From NCBI RefSeq assembly GCF_001945665.1, contig NZ_CP015795.1, positions 1 to 53,359 on the forward strand: a stretch of DNA of 53,359 nucleotides, written 5' to 3'. This DNA comes from Borreliella mayonii. Its GTDB lineage: Bacteria; Spirochaetota; Spirochaetia; Borreliales; Borreliaceae. Shown piece after piece: positions 45,090 through 53,322 of this stretch (position 1 is the stretch's first letter; every line of letters begins with the position of its first letter). Both the position numbers and the translations under genes were made by a program. Below the pieces are notes generated by a model, which was not told the origin of the DNA, made no database searches, and was given only the letters and a program-made list of their open reading frames with translations.

Positions 45090-46277
45090 CTATTTGAGTT
45101 CTGTTATTCTAATGTATGTGTCAAGAACAGATTGGCGAGCATTTTGCATGTTGTCTAGATATCTGTTTTGAATGTACTCTGCTAAAAAGTTTGAATCTCT
45201 TAAGTTTGAGTTAGCGTTTGCATCAGCAATAAGCGCATCAACTTGACTTGACCATTCTTTTCTTTCATCTAATATTTGATTTAGCTTTGATTTAAGATCT
45301 TTTAGCTTGTTTGTGAAATCAAAGCTGTTAATTTTAGTGTTTAAGTAATTCTGGTTAAAGATTTCAATTTTTTTATCTATTTCTTCTAGTGCAAGCTCAA
45401 AAGAAATTTGTATTCCAAGTCCTGATATTATTAATGATTTGATTAATCCGTGATTTTGATTCTCTTTGTAAAGAGTTTCCATTATTGATCCAAATTGTTC
45501 GATTTTGTGTTGATCAAAATCCATAATTGCATAGAATTTATTTCTTTCATTTTCTGCTTCTTGTGTGTTGGAGTTAAGCTGCGGTGCGTAACTTCTGTCG
45601 TAAACTTGCGCATTTGAAATAACATCTAGTAGATCAAATGCAGAATCTTTCATTTTAAATTGATCGTAAGTTTCTCTAAGTCCAAAGTTGTTTTGTGTTT
45701 TATTTCTCTCTTCAGAAATTGTTCTAATAAGCTCATTTTTTAATGTTTGCAATTTACTGATCCTGCCAGAAGATGTTTGCGTTTGTACAACGCTTGAATT
45801 TGGTTGACTAAAGTTGTAATTTAAGTTAAATGTTGGAAGTCCATTGCTTTTTGTGTTAAAAGTGTTTGTACTCTTAGGTGCATTTGTAACTGCTTGAATA
45901 GTTGATATTTGTTTTGGAGCTAGTGCAACTCTTGTTGCTGATGTTTGATTGTTTTTATTTGGTAGATTTGATAAATCTGCTTTAAAATTTAAAGCTTGTA
46001 TTTGTGGATTTTGTGCTGCTTGTGGTTGATTTTGCAACCCTTTATTTGCTGCTGCTTTTGATTGTTTTTGCAGCTCTGCTGCTACTTTATCAGCTATTGG
46101 TAAATTTTGTTTATCATTTGAGCTTGTATCAACATTTGCTGTTTCTTGATTGTCTTTTACGCTATTAAGCATTCCTTTTACTTTGTTTTTATAATCTTCA
46201 TTTAGATTAGCATCAATTGTACAGGAAAATAAAAACAACGTCATGAGTTTTACATGTAATAATGATTTAATTTTCAA
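45090..46277 (-). CDS. PF54 lipoprotein BBA66
   Basis: This 395-residue lipoprotein matches BBA66, a surface antigen reported to help infection by tick bite. TTG start with GAGGA upstream; leader ends LFLFSC (Cys19). It has an unusually long low-complexity tether (about 25-175), rich in Gln, Asn, Ala and Thr, then the PF54 helical domain with RNKFYAIMDFDQHKIEQFGS, where the family YSSL is replaced by YAIM. It is the longest PF54 protein in the window. Confidence 0.85.
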   Translation of the reverse strand: MKIKSLLHVKLMTLFLFSCTIDANLNEDYKNKVKGMLNSVKDNQETANVDTSSNDKQNLPIADKVAAELQKQSKAAANKGLQNQPQAAQNPQIQALNFKADLSNLPNKNNQTSATRVALAPKQISTIQAVTNAPKSTNTFNTKSNGLPTFNLNYNFSQPNSSVVQTQTSSGRISKLQTLKNELIRTISEERNKTQNNFGLRETYDQFKMKDSAFDLLDVISNAQVYDRSYAPQLNSNTQEAENERNKFYAIMDFDQHKIEQFGSIMETLYKENQNHGLIKSLIISGLGIQISFELALEEIDKKIEIFNQNYLNTKINSFDFTNKLKDLKSKLNQILDERKEWSSQVDALIADANANSNLRDSNFLAEYIQNRYLDNMQNARQSVLDTYIRITELK

Positions 46278-46368
46278 AATATTATTCCTCGATTTCTTTT
46301 TAATGAATTTTAATAATCAAAATTAATTAAAAATTAAAATTAATTATTAATTATTAAAAACTTAGTTC

Positions 46369-46455
46369 AAATTGAAGAATAATCAATAAATATAAATATA
46401 AAAGAGCAAAAACTTTGCTCTTTTATATTTATATTTATTGATTATTCTTCAATTT
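46369..46455. repeat. Perfect inverted repeat with 42-bp arms
   Basis: Arms 46369-46410 and 46414-46455 are exact complements with a 3-nt spacer (AAC). The inner part AAAGAGCAAA/TTTGCTCTTT resembles the terminators of the other PF54 genes. It lies just after the stop of the PF54 relic, so it is probably that gene's terminator grown to great length. It is by far the longest perfect hairpin in the window. Confidence 0.9.
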
Positions 46456-46462
46456 CTATCAT

Positions 46463-46640
46463 TAAATCGTAAATTTAGTCTGAGTCTGGCTTAATATATT
46501 TTTATATGTTGTTCTCAGATAAGCTTCTAATTTTTTAATATTGTTTTAAAGGTTTTTATTGTCATTGTAAGCGACAACATCTTTTCTTTTATTTTTTTTA
46601 TAAAAATTGAAAGACATTTTTTTAGTTTGGATTTATTTGG
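46463..46640 (-). pseudogene. C-terminal relic of a PF54 gene (BBA67 position)
   Basis: The minus strand reads NNIKKLEAYLRTTYKNILSQ and TQTKFTI then stops at about 46465, which resembles the C-terminal helix of PF54 proteins. Upstream of a stop codon the trace continues as DVVAYNDNKNL. No start, leader or YSSLNY segment remains. It lies between BBA66 and the CspA ortholog and shows a lost array member. Confidence 0.6.
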
Positions 46641-46663
46641 ATTTGGATTATGAGCGTAAAAAA

Positions 46664-46689
46664 AAAAGAGAAGAATTAACTTCTCTTTT
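46664..46689 (-). terminator. cspA terminator
   Basis: AAAAGAGAAG (46664-46673) pairs with CTTCTCTTTT (46680-46689), loop AATTAA. Near-identical hairpins follow the next two PF54 genes (47671-47694, 48792-48817), each beside the sequence GAGCGTAAAAAAA. Confidence 0.85.
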
Positions 46690-46725
46690 TAAAAATATCA
46701 AGTGCAACATATTATTTTTCTTGTA

Positions 46726-47502
46726 TTAGTAAAAGATGGGTTTTAAAGAATCAGAGTATTTGTAATATTTATTCACGTGTTCTGCTAGTATTCCTATATC
46801 ATTTTTAATGTTTTGAGCATTTTGGCTGTAAGCTTCAAGAGTTTCGTTTAAGGTTTTTTTAAACCTTTCTTTTAGTTGTAAGTTAGATTTTGCTCGCATT
46901 AGCAACGATTCGGATTTTTCTTGGTCTAGATTGTCTACTCCATTTTGTATTGTTTCGAAATTATCATCTATTTTGAATTGAATGCTCCATGATAGATTAG
47001 CTAATCTTCCAGCTATGTATTGGTGTTCGGGATTATTTTTAAGTGTTTCAAGAATTTCTTTTAATGTCTCTATTTTTTCTTTTTTGTAATTTAAAGATGA
47101 ATAAATTATTCTTTTCATTTTCATTTGTTGATTTTCCTCGATAATATCGTAGGGACCAACTTTAAAAGTGCCTAGGAAATCAAATTTTTCATCAACAATT
47201 TTAGCTATTTGTATATTTTCTTCTTTTCTTTGATCTTCTAGATTCTTGCCAATTACTTTTAATTCTTTTATTGTAGCTTCTAGAAGTTTCTGATTATAAG
47301 ATCTTGGGTTTTCGGATTCATTTTCAAAATTTTGGGTATTTTTTTCCAGATTGGTGTTTTTTTTCGTATTGATGTTGTTTTTTGGCTTAATGTTTCCATT
47401 TGCTTTTGGATCAATTGGATTAGCAGTGCATGAAATGCAAATCAAAGCTAATATCGCTGTAATAATGTTAAGCCTAATTACATCTAGTTTAAATTTTGTC
47501 AA
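46726..47502 (-). CDS. cspA: CspA (CRASP-1) ortholog, complement regulator-binding lipoprotein (BBA68)
   Basis: This 258-residue PF54 lipoprotein is the CspA ortholog. In B. burgdorferi CspA binds factor H and FHL-1 and protects spirochaetes from complement, chiefly at the tick-host interface. The leader ends LICISC (Cys25). ENIQIAKIVDEKFDFLGTFK, VGPYDI and the C-terminus SLKPIFY match CspA as I know it. YSSLNYKKEKIETLKEILE is the family hallmark. TTG start with AAGGAG. Its leader and upstream region are nearly identical to those of the next gene, reflecting duplication. Factor H binding varies among species and cannot be read from sequence alone. Confidence 0.88.
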   Translation of the reverse strand: MTKFKLDVIRLNIITAILALICISCTANPIDPKANGNIKPKNNINTKKNTNLEKNTQNFENESENPRSYNQKLLEATIKELKVIGKNLEDQRKEENIQIAKIVDEKFDFLGTFKVGPYDIIEENQQMKMKRIIYSSLNYKKEKIETLKEILETLKNNPEHQYIAGRLANLSWSIQFKIDDNFETIQNGVDNLDQEKSESLLMRAKSNLQLKERFKKTLNETLEAYSQNAQNIKNDIGILAEHVNKYYKYSDSLKPIFY

Positions 47503-47679
47503 AATACTCTCCTTATAAATTAGAACTAATATTAATTAATTCTAATACAAAATAATAATATAACTATATTGCAACAATTGTCAAATAACAATATTATTAT
47601 TTAATATTTAAATAATAATATTGTTATTTCTAGTTTAGATTTACTTGGATTTAGATTATGAGCGTAAAAAAAAGAGAAG
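47403..47679. repeat. 277-bp duplicated block, copy 1 (cspA 5' end and upstream)
   Basis: This block is repeated at 48525-48801, a constant offset of 1122 bases, with differences seen only at 47467/48589 and 47630/48752. It covers the first 33 codons of the PF54 gene, its ribosome site, promoter region, an inverted repeat (47587-47625) and the terminator of the next gene upstream. Confidence 0.9.
47587..47625. promoter_or_regulatory. 39-bp inverted repeat upstream of cspA
   Basis: AACAATATTATTATTTA (47587-47603) and TAAATAATAATATTGTT (47609-47625) are perfect complements around 5 nt. An exact copy is at 48709-48747 in front of the next gene, and one arm remains at about 49878 before the third. 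It lies about 85 bases upstream of the start, where an operator could act. Confidence 0.7.
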
Positions 47680-47694
47680 TTAATTCTTCTCTTT
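47671..47694 (-). terminator. Terminator of the chimeric PF54 gene
   Basis: AAAGAGAAG (47671-47679) and CTTCTCTTT (47686-47694), loop TTAATT, 40 bases beyond the stop codon. Confidence 0.85.
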
Positions 47695-47733
47695 CCCAAA
47701 ATATCAAGTGCAATATATTATTTTTTGTTTAGA

Positions 47734-48624
47734 TTATTTTGCCTTTAATTCATTTAATTTGTTTTGTTTAGATTCAGTACTGTGAGTAGAGTAATCAAAT
47801 ATTTGGTAATTTTTAGTTATGTGGCTTATTATGTAATCTTTCTTTACATTGTCTTTAATTTTTTTCATGTCTGAGTCAATAAAATGATATTCTTTAATTT
47901 TTGGGTGAACTTCGTTAACGGTTTTTTCCAAAGTTTCTTTAAACTTTTCTTTTAGTGTTAAGTCAAACTCTACATGTATTAGTAGTTCTTGTAATTCTTT
48001 TAAGTTAAGAGTGTTTAATTTATCTTCTTGTTTTATTAATTCTAAATAGTAGTCTAGGTGTTCTTGAATGTCTAGTGTTGCGTAAAGTAGTGATATAGCT
48101 ATATTTTCGTGCTCATCTTTTCCTTTAAGTGTTTCAAGAATTTCTTTTAATTTATTTATTTTGTCTGTTTCGTAATTTAAAGAAGAATAAATCATTCTTT
48201 CTATTTGTAGTTTTTCATTTTTTTGAATTTCTTCACTTACTACAGTAAATTTAGTTTCTGGGTCTTTTTCAGGCTCTTCAATTTTTTCATCTTTTTTATT
48301 TTTCCCATAATACATAGGGTAGATTTTAAGAGTATCTACCAAATTAGTTTCAGTAAGGTTAGGTATTTTTTCAACTTCTTGTTTTTTTTGAGCTTCCAGT
48401 TTTTTGCCAAATTCTTTTAATTTTGCGATTGCATCTTTTCGATGTTTTTGATTTAAAGAATTAAGATCTCCAGATGCATTTTCAGAATTTTCGGTGTTTT
48501 CTTTTGAATTTGCGTTTTCATTTACTTTTGGATCAATTGGATTAGCAGTGCATGAAATGCAAATCAAAGCTAATATCGCTGTAATAATATTAAGCCTAAT
48601 TACATCTAGTTTAAATTTTGTCAA
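47734..48624 (-). CDS. Chimeric PF54 lipoprotein (BBA69-like)
   Basis: This 296-residue PF54 lipoprotein starts at TTG with AAGGAG. Its first 33 residues are identical to those of the CspA ortholog, leader ending LICISC (Cys25). From about residue 85 on it is instead nearly identical to the next gene upstream (FTVVSEEIQKNEKLQIERMI through LKGKDEHENIAISLLY), while the last third diverges again. So the gene is a mosaic of its two neighbours. The family hallmark is YSSLNYETDKINKLKEILE. Ligand unknown. Confidence 0.85.
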   Translation of the reverse strand: MTKFKLDVIRLNIITAILALICISCTANPIDPKVNENANSKENTENSENASGDLNSLNQKHRKDAIAKLKEFGKKLEAQKKQEVEKIPNLTETNLVDTLKIYPMYYGKNKKDEKIEEPEKDPETKFTVVSEEIQKNEKLQIERMIYSSLNYETDKINKLKEILETLKGKDEHENIAISLLYATLDIQEHLDYYLELIKQEDKLNTLNLKELQELLIHVEFDLTLKEKFKETLEKTVNEVHPKIKEYHFIDSDMKKIKDNVKKDYIISHITKNYQIFDYSTHSTESKQNKLNELKAK

Positions 48625-48801
48625 AATACTCTCCTTATAAATTAGAACTAATATTAATTAATTCTAATACAAAATAATAATATAACTATATTGCAACAAT
48701 TGTCAAATAACAATATTATTATTTAATATTTAAATAATAATATTGTTATTTTTAGTTTAGATTTACTTGGATTTAGATTATGAGCGTAAAAAAAAGAGAA
48801 G
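48525..48801. repeat. 277-bp duplicated block, copy 2
   Basis: Copy of 47403-47679. It carries the leader codons of the chimeric gene, its upstream region with the 39-bp inverted repeat (48709-48747), and the start of the terminator of the following PF54 gene. Confidence 0.9.
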
Positions 48802-48817
48802 AATTAACTTCTCTTTT
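48792..48817 (-). terminator. Terminator of the third PF54 paralog
   Basis: AAAAGAGAAG (48792-48801) and CTTCTCTTTT (48808-48817), with loop AATTAA and a T run, 43 bases past the stop. Confidence 0.85.
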
Positions 48818-48860
48818 TTTCTTGGAAAAAAATTTCAAGTGCAATAATTATTATTTTTCT

Positions 48861-49787
48861 TTAAATTATTGCTTTTAATTCATTTAATTTGTTTTGTTTA
48901 AATTCAATACTTTGAGTAGAATGATTAAATATTTGGTAATTTTCAGTTATGTGGCTTATTATGTAATCTTTCTTTACAGCATCTTCAATTTCTGTAATTT
49001 TTGAATTATCCAGAAGACCTCTAATTTTTTGTTCTAAGTAATAATCTTTGATTTCTTGAATTGTTTTAGAAACTTCATTAACAGTTTTTGCCAAAGTTTT
49101 TTTAAACTTTTCTTTTAGTGTTAAATCAAACTCTACATTTATTAGTAGTTCTTGTAATTCTTTTTCGCTTAGAGTGTTTAAGTTATCTTGTTTTATTAAT
49201 TCTAAATAGTCGTCTAGTTGCTCTTGAATGTCTAGTGTTGTGTAAAGTAGTGATATAGCTATATTTTCGTGCTCATCTTTTCCTTTAAGTGTTTCAAGAA
49301 TTTCTTTTAATTTATTTATTTTGTCTGTTTCGTAATTTAAAGATGAATAAATCATTCTTTCTATTTGTAGTTTTTCATTTTTTTGAATTTCTTCACTTAC
49401 TACAGTAAATTTAGTTTCTGAGTCTTTTTCAGGCTCTTCAGCTTTTTCATCTTTTTTATTTTTCCCATAATACATAGGATAGATTCCAAGATTATCTATT
49501 AAATTAACCCCAGTAAGTTTAGCTATTTCTGCATTTTCTTCATTTTTTTGAGCTTCCATTTTCTTGCCAAGTGCTTTTAATTTTGAGATTGTAGTTTCTT
49601 CTTGAGATTTCTGTTTTAAAGGCTCCAGGTCTCCAGATTCATTTTCAAAATTCTCTGTATTTTCTTTTATATCGGTTCGGCTGTTGACTTTGGAGCCAAT
49701 TGGATTAACAGCACATGAAATGCAAATTAAAGTTAATATTGCTGCAATGATATTAAGTTTGATTTTATTTAGTTTATTTTTTGCCAA
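48861..49787 (-). CDS. PF54 lipoprotein (BBA70/71-like)
   Basis: This PF54 lipoprotein has about 308 residues. I start at TTG 49787, 6 nt after AAGGAG, giving MAKNKLNKIKLNIIAAILTL and Cys25; a longer frame from 49811 would include the ribosome site as codons. The middle (FTVVSEEIQKNEKLQ, LKGKDEHENIAISLLY) is almost identical to the chimeric neighbour. The C-terminal third has an insertion (KDYYLEQKIRGLLDNSKIT) lacking there. I cannot say which B31 paralog is its ortholog. Confidence 0.8.
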   Translation of the reverse strand: MAKNKLNKIKLNIIAAILTLICISCAVNPIGSKVNSRTDIKENTENFENESGDLEPLKQKSQEETTISKLKALGKKMEAQKNEENAEIAKLTGVNLIDNLGIYPMYYGKNKKDEKAEEPEKDSETKFTVVSEEIQKNEKLQIERMIYSSLNYETDKINKLKEILETLKGKDEHENIAISLLYTTLDIQEQLDDYLELIKQDNLNTLSEKELQELLINVEFDLTLKEKFKKTLAKTVNEVSKTIQEIKDYYLEQKIRGLLDNSKITEIEDAVKKDYIISHITENYQIFNHSTQSIEFKQNKLNELKAII

Positions 49788-49997
49788 AATAATCTCCTTA
49801 TACATATTCATAAGTTAAAATTAATGTTTGTTGATTTTAATACAAAATAATATACTGTATTGTAAGATTTGCTTAATAACAATATTATTATTTAATATTA
49901 AAAAATTAAATTTTTATTTTATGTTTTTAATATTTTAAGTTTCTTTTAATATTTTTAACCTCCTTTAATTCATACACCACCACACATACACCACCAA

Positions 49998-50861
49998 TTA
50001 GTAGTGTATGTGGTCACAACAGGTTTTTAGCGGTGCTTCAATGTTTGTTAAAATTTGCATACTTTCATTTGAGTTTAATTTATATTGGTGTCTGGCCCTT
50101 ATTACTTCTCCTAGAATTTTTCCATCAGCTTTGCATCCCGCTATGTTTTTGTCATATTCGTCAATAATGTTGTCTACGGCTTTTATCCATGAATTTCTTT
50201 CTTGTATTAGTTTTTCAAAATTTTCTTGAATTTCTTTTACTGTTTTTGTTCTATAATTGAATATTAGGCGTCTTTGCTCGTTTTTAGTTAAAAGATTAAC
50301 GGTGTTTTCAAATGCTTCTTGGATTTTAAATCCTGTCCAAAAAATTGAACCAATAAGTTCGTAATGGTAGCCATTTGAGCTTGATGTTTGTGCGAGTATT
50401 GTTGCTAATTTTTTGATTTTATTTTCATCATAATTTAAAGATGAGTAAAATAATCTTCTAAACCGATTGTCTTTTAACATGAAATCAATATACATGTCTT
50501 GATTTTCTGGGAATGTGGTTTTGTTTACTCCAAATTTATCAATAGGTTCGATTTTTTGAATATCTGTATTTATGTTTTGAGCAAACATTTCGATATTTGG
50601 TCCTATTTTGTTAATTAATTTTTCATTCTCATCAAATTCTTGTGCAATTTTTTTAATTATTTCTTCTTTTTCATTTTTCAAGAGCTGGCTTTGTTGTAAG
50701 TTTTGAATATTTTTCTTAATTCCAGAGTTTTTAACTTCAATAGGGTTTGTTTGTAATTCTCTTGTTGCTTCTGTGTTGTTTGATTTAGAATAAAAAGAGC
50801 ATGAGAACAGTAAAGTTACTTGAAACAGTTTCAATATTTTCCAAATTGTGTTTTTTTTCAA
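49998..50861 (-). CDS. PF54 lipoprotein BBA73
   Basis: This PF54 lipoprotein of 287 residues matches BBA73 at the array's right edge. I start at TTG 50861, 7 nt after AAGGA, giving MKKNTIWKILKLFQVTLLFS and Cys21. The frame extends to 50909 but would translate the ribosome site. Hallmark segment: RRLFYSSLNYDENKIKKLAT. A cluster ICC near the C-terminal end (LKTCCDHIHY) holds two adjacent Cys, unusual in this family. An inverted repeat CACATACAC/GTGTATGTG (49983-50012) overlaps the stop codon and may terminate it. Confidence 0.85.
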   Translation of the reverse strand: MKKNTIWKILKLFQVTLLFSCSFYSKSNNTEATRELQTNPIEVKNSGIKKNIQNLQQSQLLKNEKEEIIKKIAQEFDENEKLINKIGPNIEMFAQNINTDIQKIEPIDKFGVNKTTFPENQDMYIDFMLKDNRFRRLFYSSLNYDENKIKKLATILAQTSSSNGYHYELIGSIFWTGFKIQEAFENTVNLLTKNEQRRLIFNYRTKTVKEIQENFEKLIQERNSWIKAVDNIIDEYDKNIAGCKADGKILGEVIRARHQYKLNSNESMQILTNIEAPLKTCCDHIHY

Positions 50862-51375
50862 AACGTAATCCTTAAAAAAATAATCATTAGTTTTATTTGG
50901 CAAGCTCAATATTTTTGATTTCTAATATAAATGTAATTCAATTTCTTTAATTTTCAATGTTTGTTTTATTATTAAAATAATTTTTTAATAAATTAATCGT
51001 TTTAAATATTTTTAAAAGCTTGAAATGTTTCATTTGGTTTTTTAGCCTGTTAGTAATGTATTTGATATTGAGGTTATACTTTCTAGGTTATATTAATTTT
51101 AAAAATTTTTACCGTCAGGCTTGTTTTTGCTGATGATTGAAGTATATTTTTCATGTGTTATTTTATAATAATAAATCTAACTATTATAAAATAACACCGT
51201 TCTCCCCATTTTAATGTAAAATCCGAGTGTTTAATATTTATTAAAAGCCTTTAGTTTTAAAAGGTATTCTTAATTAAAAAAGTTAATTATATGTTTTTAT
51301 ATAAATATGTATTGATTCTAATTTAGTTATGTTTTAAAATAATAAAAATAAATGTTTAAATAAGGAGAATTAACA
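50862..51375. promoter_or_regulatory. Divergent region between BBA73 and oms28
   Basis: No gene seen in 514 bases. It should hold the promoters of both divergent genes. The main structure is a hairpin with 16-bp perfect arms, GTGTTATTTTATAATA (51155-51170) and TATTATAAAATAACAC (51182-51197), which is far from both starts and could be an operator or a leftover terminator. AAGGAGAAT precedes the oms28 ATG. Confidence 0.5.
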
Positions 51376-52197
51376 ATGACTAAAATATTTAGTAATTTAA
51401 TAATTAATGGATTATTGTTTGGATTTGTAAATTTAAATGTGTTTGCAGATTCTAACAATGTAAATATTCTTAAGTCTCAATCCAATGTTTCAGAACAGCC
51501 AGATCAAAAAGATGACGAAAAATTAGATCAAAAAGATGGCGAAAAATTAGATCAAAAAGATGGCGAAAAATTAGATCAAAAAGATCAGGTTAATCAAGCT
51601 CTAGATACTATTAATAAAGTAGCAGAAGATGTTTCTAATAAATTAGAGGTAGTTAGAGAATCATCTCTTGAGTTAGTAGAATCAAATGATGCAGAGATGG
51701 TTAAAAAGTTTTTGGGTTCAATATCTTTGATCTCAGATGTTGCTAAAGGGGCTGTTGTTGCATCACAAGAAGCAACGCTTGTGGCAAAGTGTTCAGGAAT
51801 GGTTGCTGAGGATGCAAATAAGGTTGTTGAAATGTCTAAAAAAGCTGTTCAAGAAACCCAAAAAGCTGTTTCTGTTGCTAGTGAAGCAACATTTTTAATA
51901 GAAAAGCAAATAATGTCAAATAAATCTCCAAATAATAAAGAATTGGAGCTAACAAAAGAAGAATTTGCTAAAGTAGAGCAAGTTAAAGAAATTTTAATAG
52001 CTTCTGAAAGGGCTTTGGATGAAACAGTTCAAGAGGCCCAAAAAGTTTTAAATATGGTTAATGGTTTAAATCCGTCAAATAAGGATCAAGCAGTAGCAAA
52101 AAAAGATGTTACAAATGCTATTTCTAATGTTGTTAAGGTAGCTCAAGGCGCAAGAGATCTTGCAAAAGTAATGACTATTTCTTTATATATGAGATAG
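51376..52197 (+). CDS. oms28: Oms28 (BBA74), periplasmic/outer-membrane-associated protein
   Basis: Oms28, 273 residues, was first described as a porin and later as a periplasmic, outer-membrane-associated protein expressed in larval tick feeding and repressed by RpoS. The signal peptide (about 1-24) ends NVFADS, a signal peptidase I site, with no lipobox. The mature protein is a long Ala/Val/Lys-rich helical coiled coil. Residues about 43-71 are a repeat, DQKDGEKL, encoded by 24-bp tandem units at 51502-51588; I recall only one such unit in B31. The gene has its own leader and no partner. Confidence 0.9.
   Translation: MTKIFSNLIINGLLFGFVNLNVFADSNNVNILKSQSNVSEQPDQKDDEKLDQKDGEKLDQKDGEKLDQKDQVNQALDTINKVAEDVSNKLEVVRESSLELVESNDAEMVKKFLGSISLISDVAKGAVVASQEATLVAKCSGMVAEDANKVVEMSKKAVQETQKAVSVASEATFLIEKQIMSNKSPNNKELELTKEEFAKVEQVKEILIASERALDETVQEAQKVLNMVNGLNPSNKDQAVAKKDVTNAISNVVKVAQGARDLAKVMTISLYMR
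51502..51588 (+). repeat. 24-bp tandem repeats in oms28
   Basis: Units begin at 51502, 51526 and 51550, with a partial fourth at 51574. Each encodes DQKD(D/G)EKL. Units differ by one base. The repeat keeps the frame, so length variation of the acidic/basic spacer after the signal peptide is possible. Confidence 0.9.
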
Positions 52198-52230
52198 TTA
52201 GATTATAAAGATTTATAAATAATTAGAGGT

Positions 52231-52277
52231 TAAAGCAAAAAGGTTTGAAGCTAATTATATTAGTTTCTGCCTTTTTT
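52231..52277 (+). terminator. Imperfect terminator after oms28
   Basis: GCAAAAAGGTTTGAAGCTAAT pairs imperfectly with ATTAGTTTCTGCCTTTTTTT across TAT (about 52233-52276), ending in a T run. Confidence 0.5.
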
Positions 52278-52398
52278 TATTTTGCTAAGATCAATATTAA
52301 CTCCCTATTAAGGCTGTTCTTGTGATATAATATTTTCATTCTGAATATTTACATTTTTAAAAAGTTAATAAATTTGTTTTAAGTAAGGAGAGCAATTT

Positions 52399-53199
52399 TT
52401 GAATAAAGAATATAAAATTTTGGATAATGGATTTTTAAAGCTTATTGATTTTATGGGAGATGATAAGAGAATAGTTAAGGCTGCAAGAATTTCTTATCGA
52501 GGAGAGAGTGTTAAAAGAAGAGATGAAGAACTTATTGACTATTTAATAAGAAATGGGCACACAAGCCCATTGGAGCAGGTAGTTTTTACATTTCATGTTA
52601 AAGCCCCAATATTTATTGCAAGGCAATGGATGAGGCATAGAACGGCAAGGATCAATGAAGTTTCTGGATGCTACAGCTTAGCAAGAGATGAATTTTATGT
52701 TCCTTTAGAAGAAGACCTAAAGTGTCAAATTTCTAGTAATAAATCTAACAGAGAGTTTAATTCTTTGGAAAAAGGTTTATCAGACAAAATAAAGCATCAT
52801 CAAAAACATTCTTATGAGCTTTATCAAGATATGATCAATTCTAATATCCCAAAAGAACTCTCAAGAATAGTTTTGCCCTTAAGTTTATATACTGAATGGT
52901 ATTGGCAAATTGATTTAAATAATCTTTTTCATTTTATTAAATTGCGATTAGCTTTAGACAGTCCAAAAGAAATTAAAGAGAATTCACCAAAAGAAATGCG
53001 AGAATATGCTAAAGCATTGATAAGCATAGTAAAAGAAATTGTACCCATCGCTTTTAGTAGTTTTGAAAATCATTTTTTAAGAGGAAAGAGATTTTCTCGT
53101 GAAGAGATAATAGCAATTGTTAATGCTTTGGATTTAAATAAGCTTAGTATGGATGCTAAAAAATTAGATTTATTGAAAGATAAGCTAAGAATTGATTGA
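52399..53199 (+). CDS. thyX: Flavin-dependent thymidylate synthase ThyX (BBA76)
   Basis: ThyX, 266 residues, makes dTMP from dUMP using methylene-tetrahydrofolate, NADPH and FAD. The ThyX motif is seen as RHRTARINEVSGCYS (residues 79-93): the RHR triad, Asn86, Glu87 and Ser89 are conserved, whereas the consensus RHRxxSxNxxSxR has Ser at 84 and Arg at 91, here Arg and Cys. Other family segments include NGHTSPLEQVVFTFHVKAPIF and TEWYWQIDLNNLFHFIKLRL. TTG start with AAGGAG upstream. This metabolic gene beside the telomere is a feature of lp54. Confidence 0.93.
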   Translation: MNKEYKILDNGFLKLIDFMGDDKRIVKAARISYRGESVKRRDEELIDYLIRNGHTSPLEQVVFTFHVKAPIFIARQWMRHRTARINEVSGCYSLARDEFYVPLEEDLKCQISSNKSNREFNSLEKGLSDKIKHHQKHSYELYQDMINSNIPKELSRIVLPLSLYTEWYWQIDLNNLFHFIKLRLALDSPKEIKENSPKEMREYAKALISIVKEIVPIAFSSFENHFLRGKRFSREEIIAIVNALDLNKLSMDAKKLDLLKDKLRID

Positions 53200-53322
53200 T
53201 TTTTATGCGGTTATTACCTTTTGTTATAAAAATTTAGATTTACGTCCAAAAATTAATTTTTCAGCCGAAAATGTAATTTTAAAAAGATAATAAGGATAAC
53301 ATTTAATTATAAAGAGTATTAA

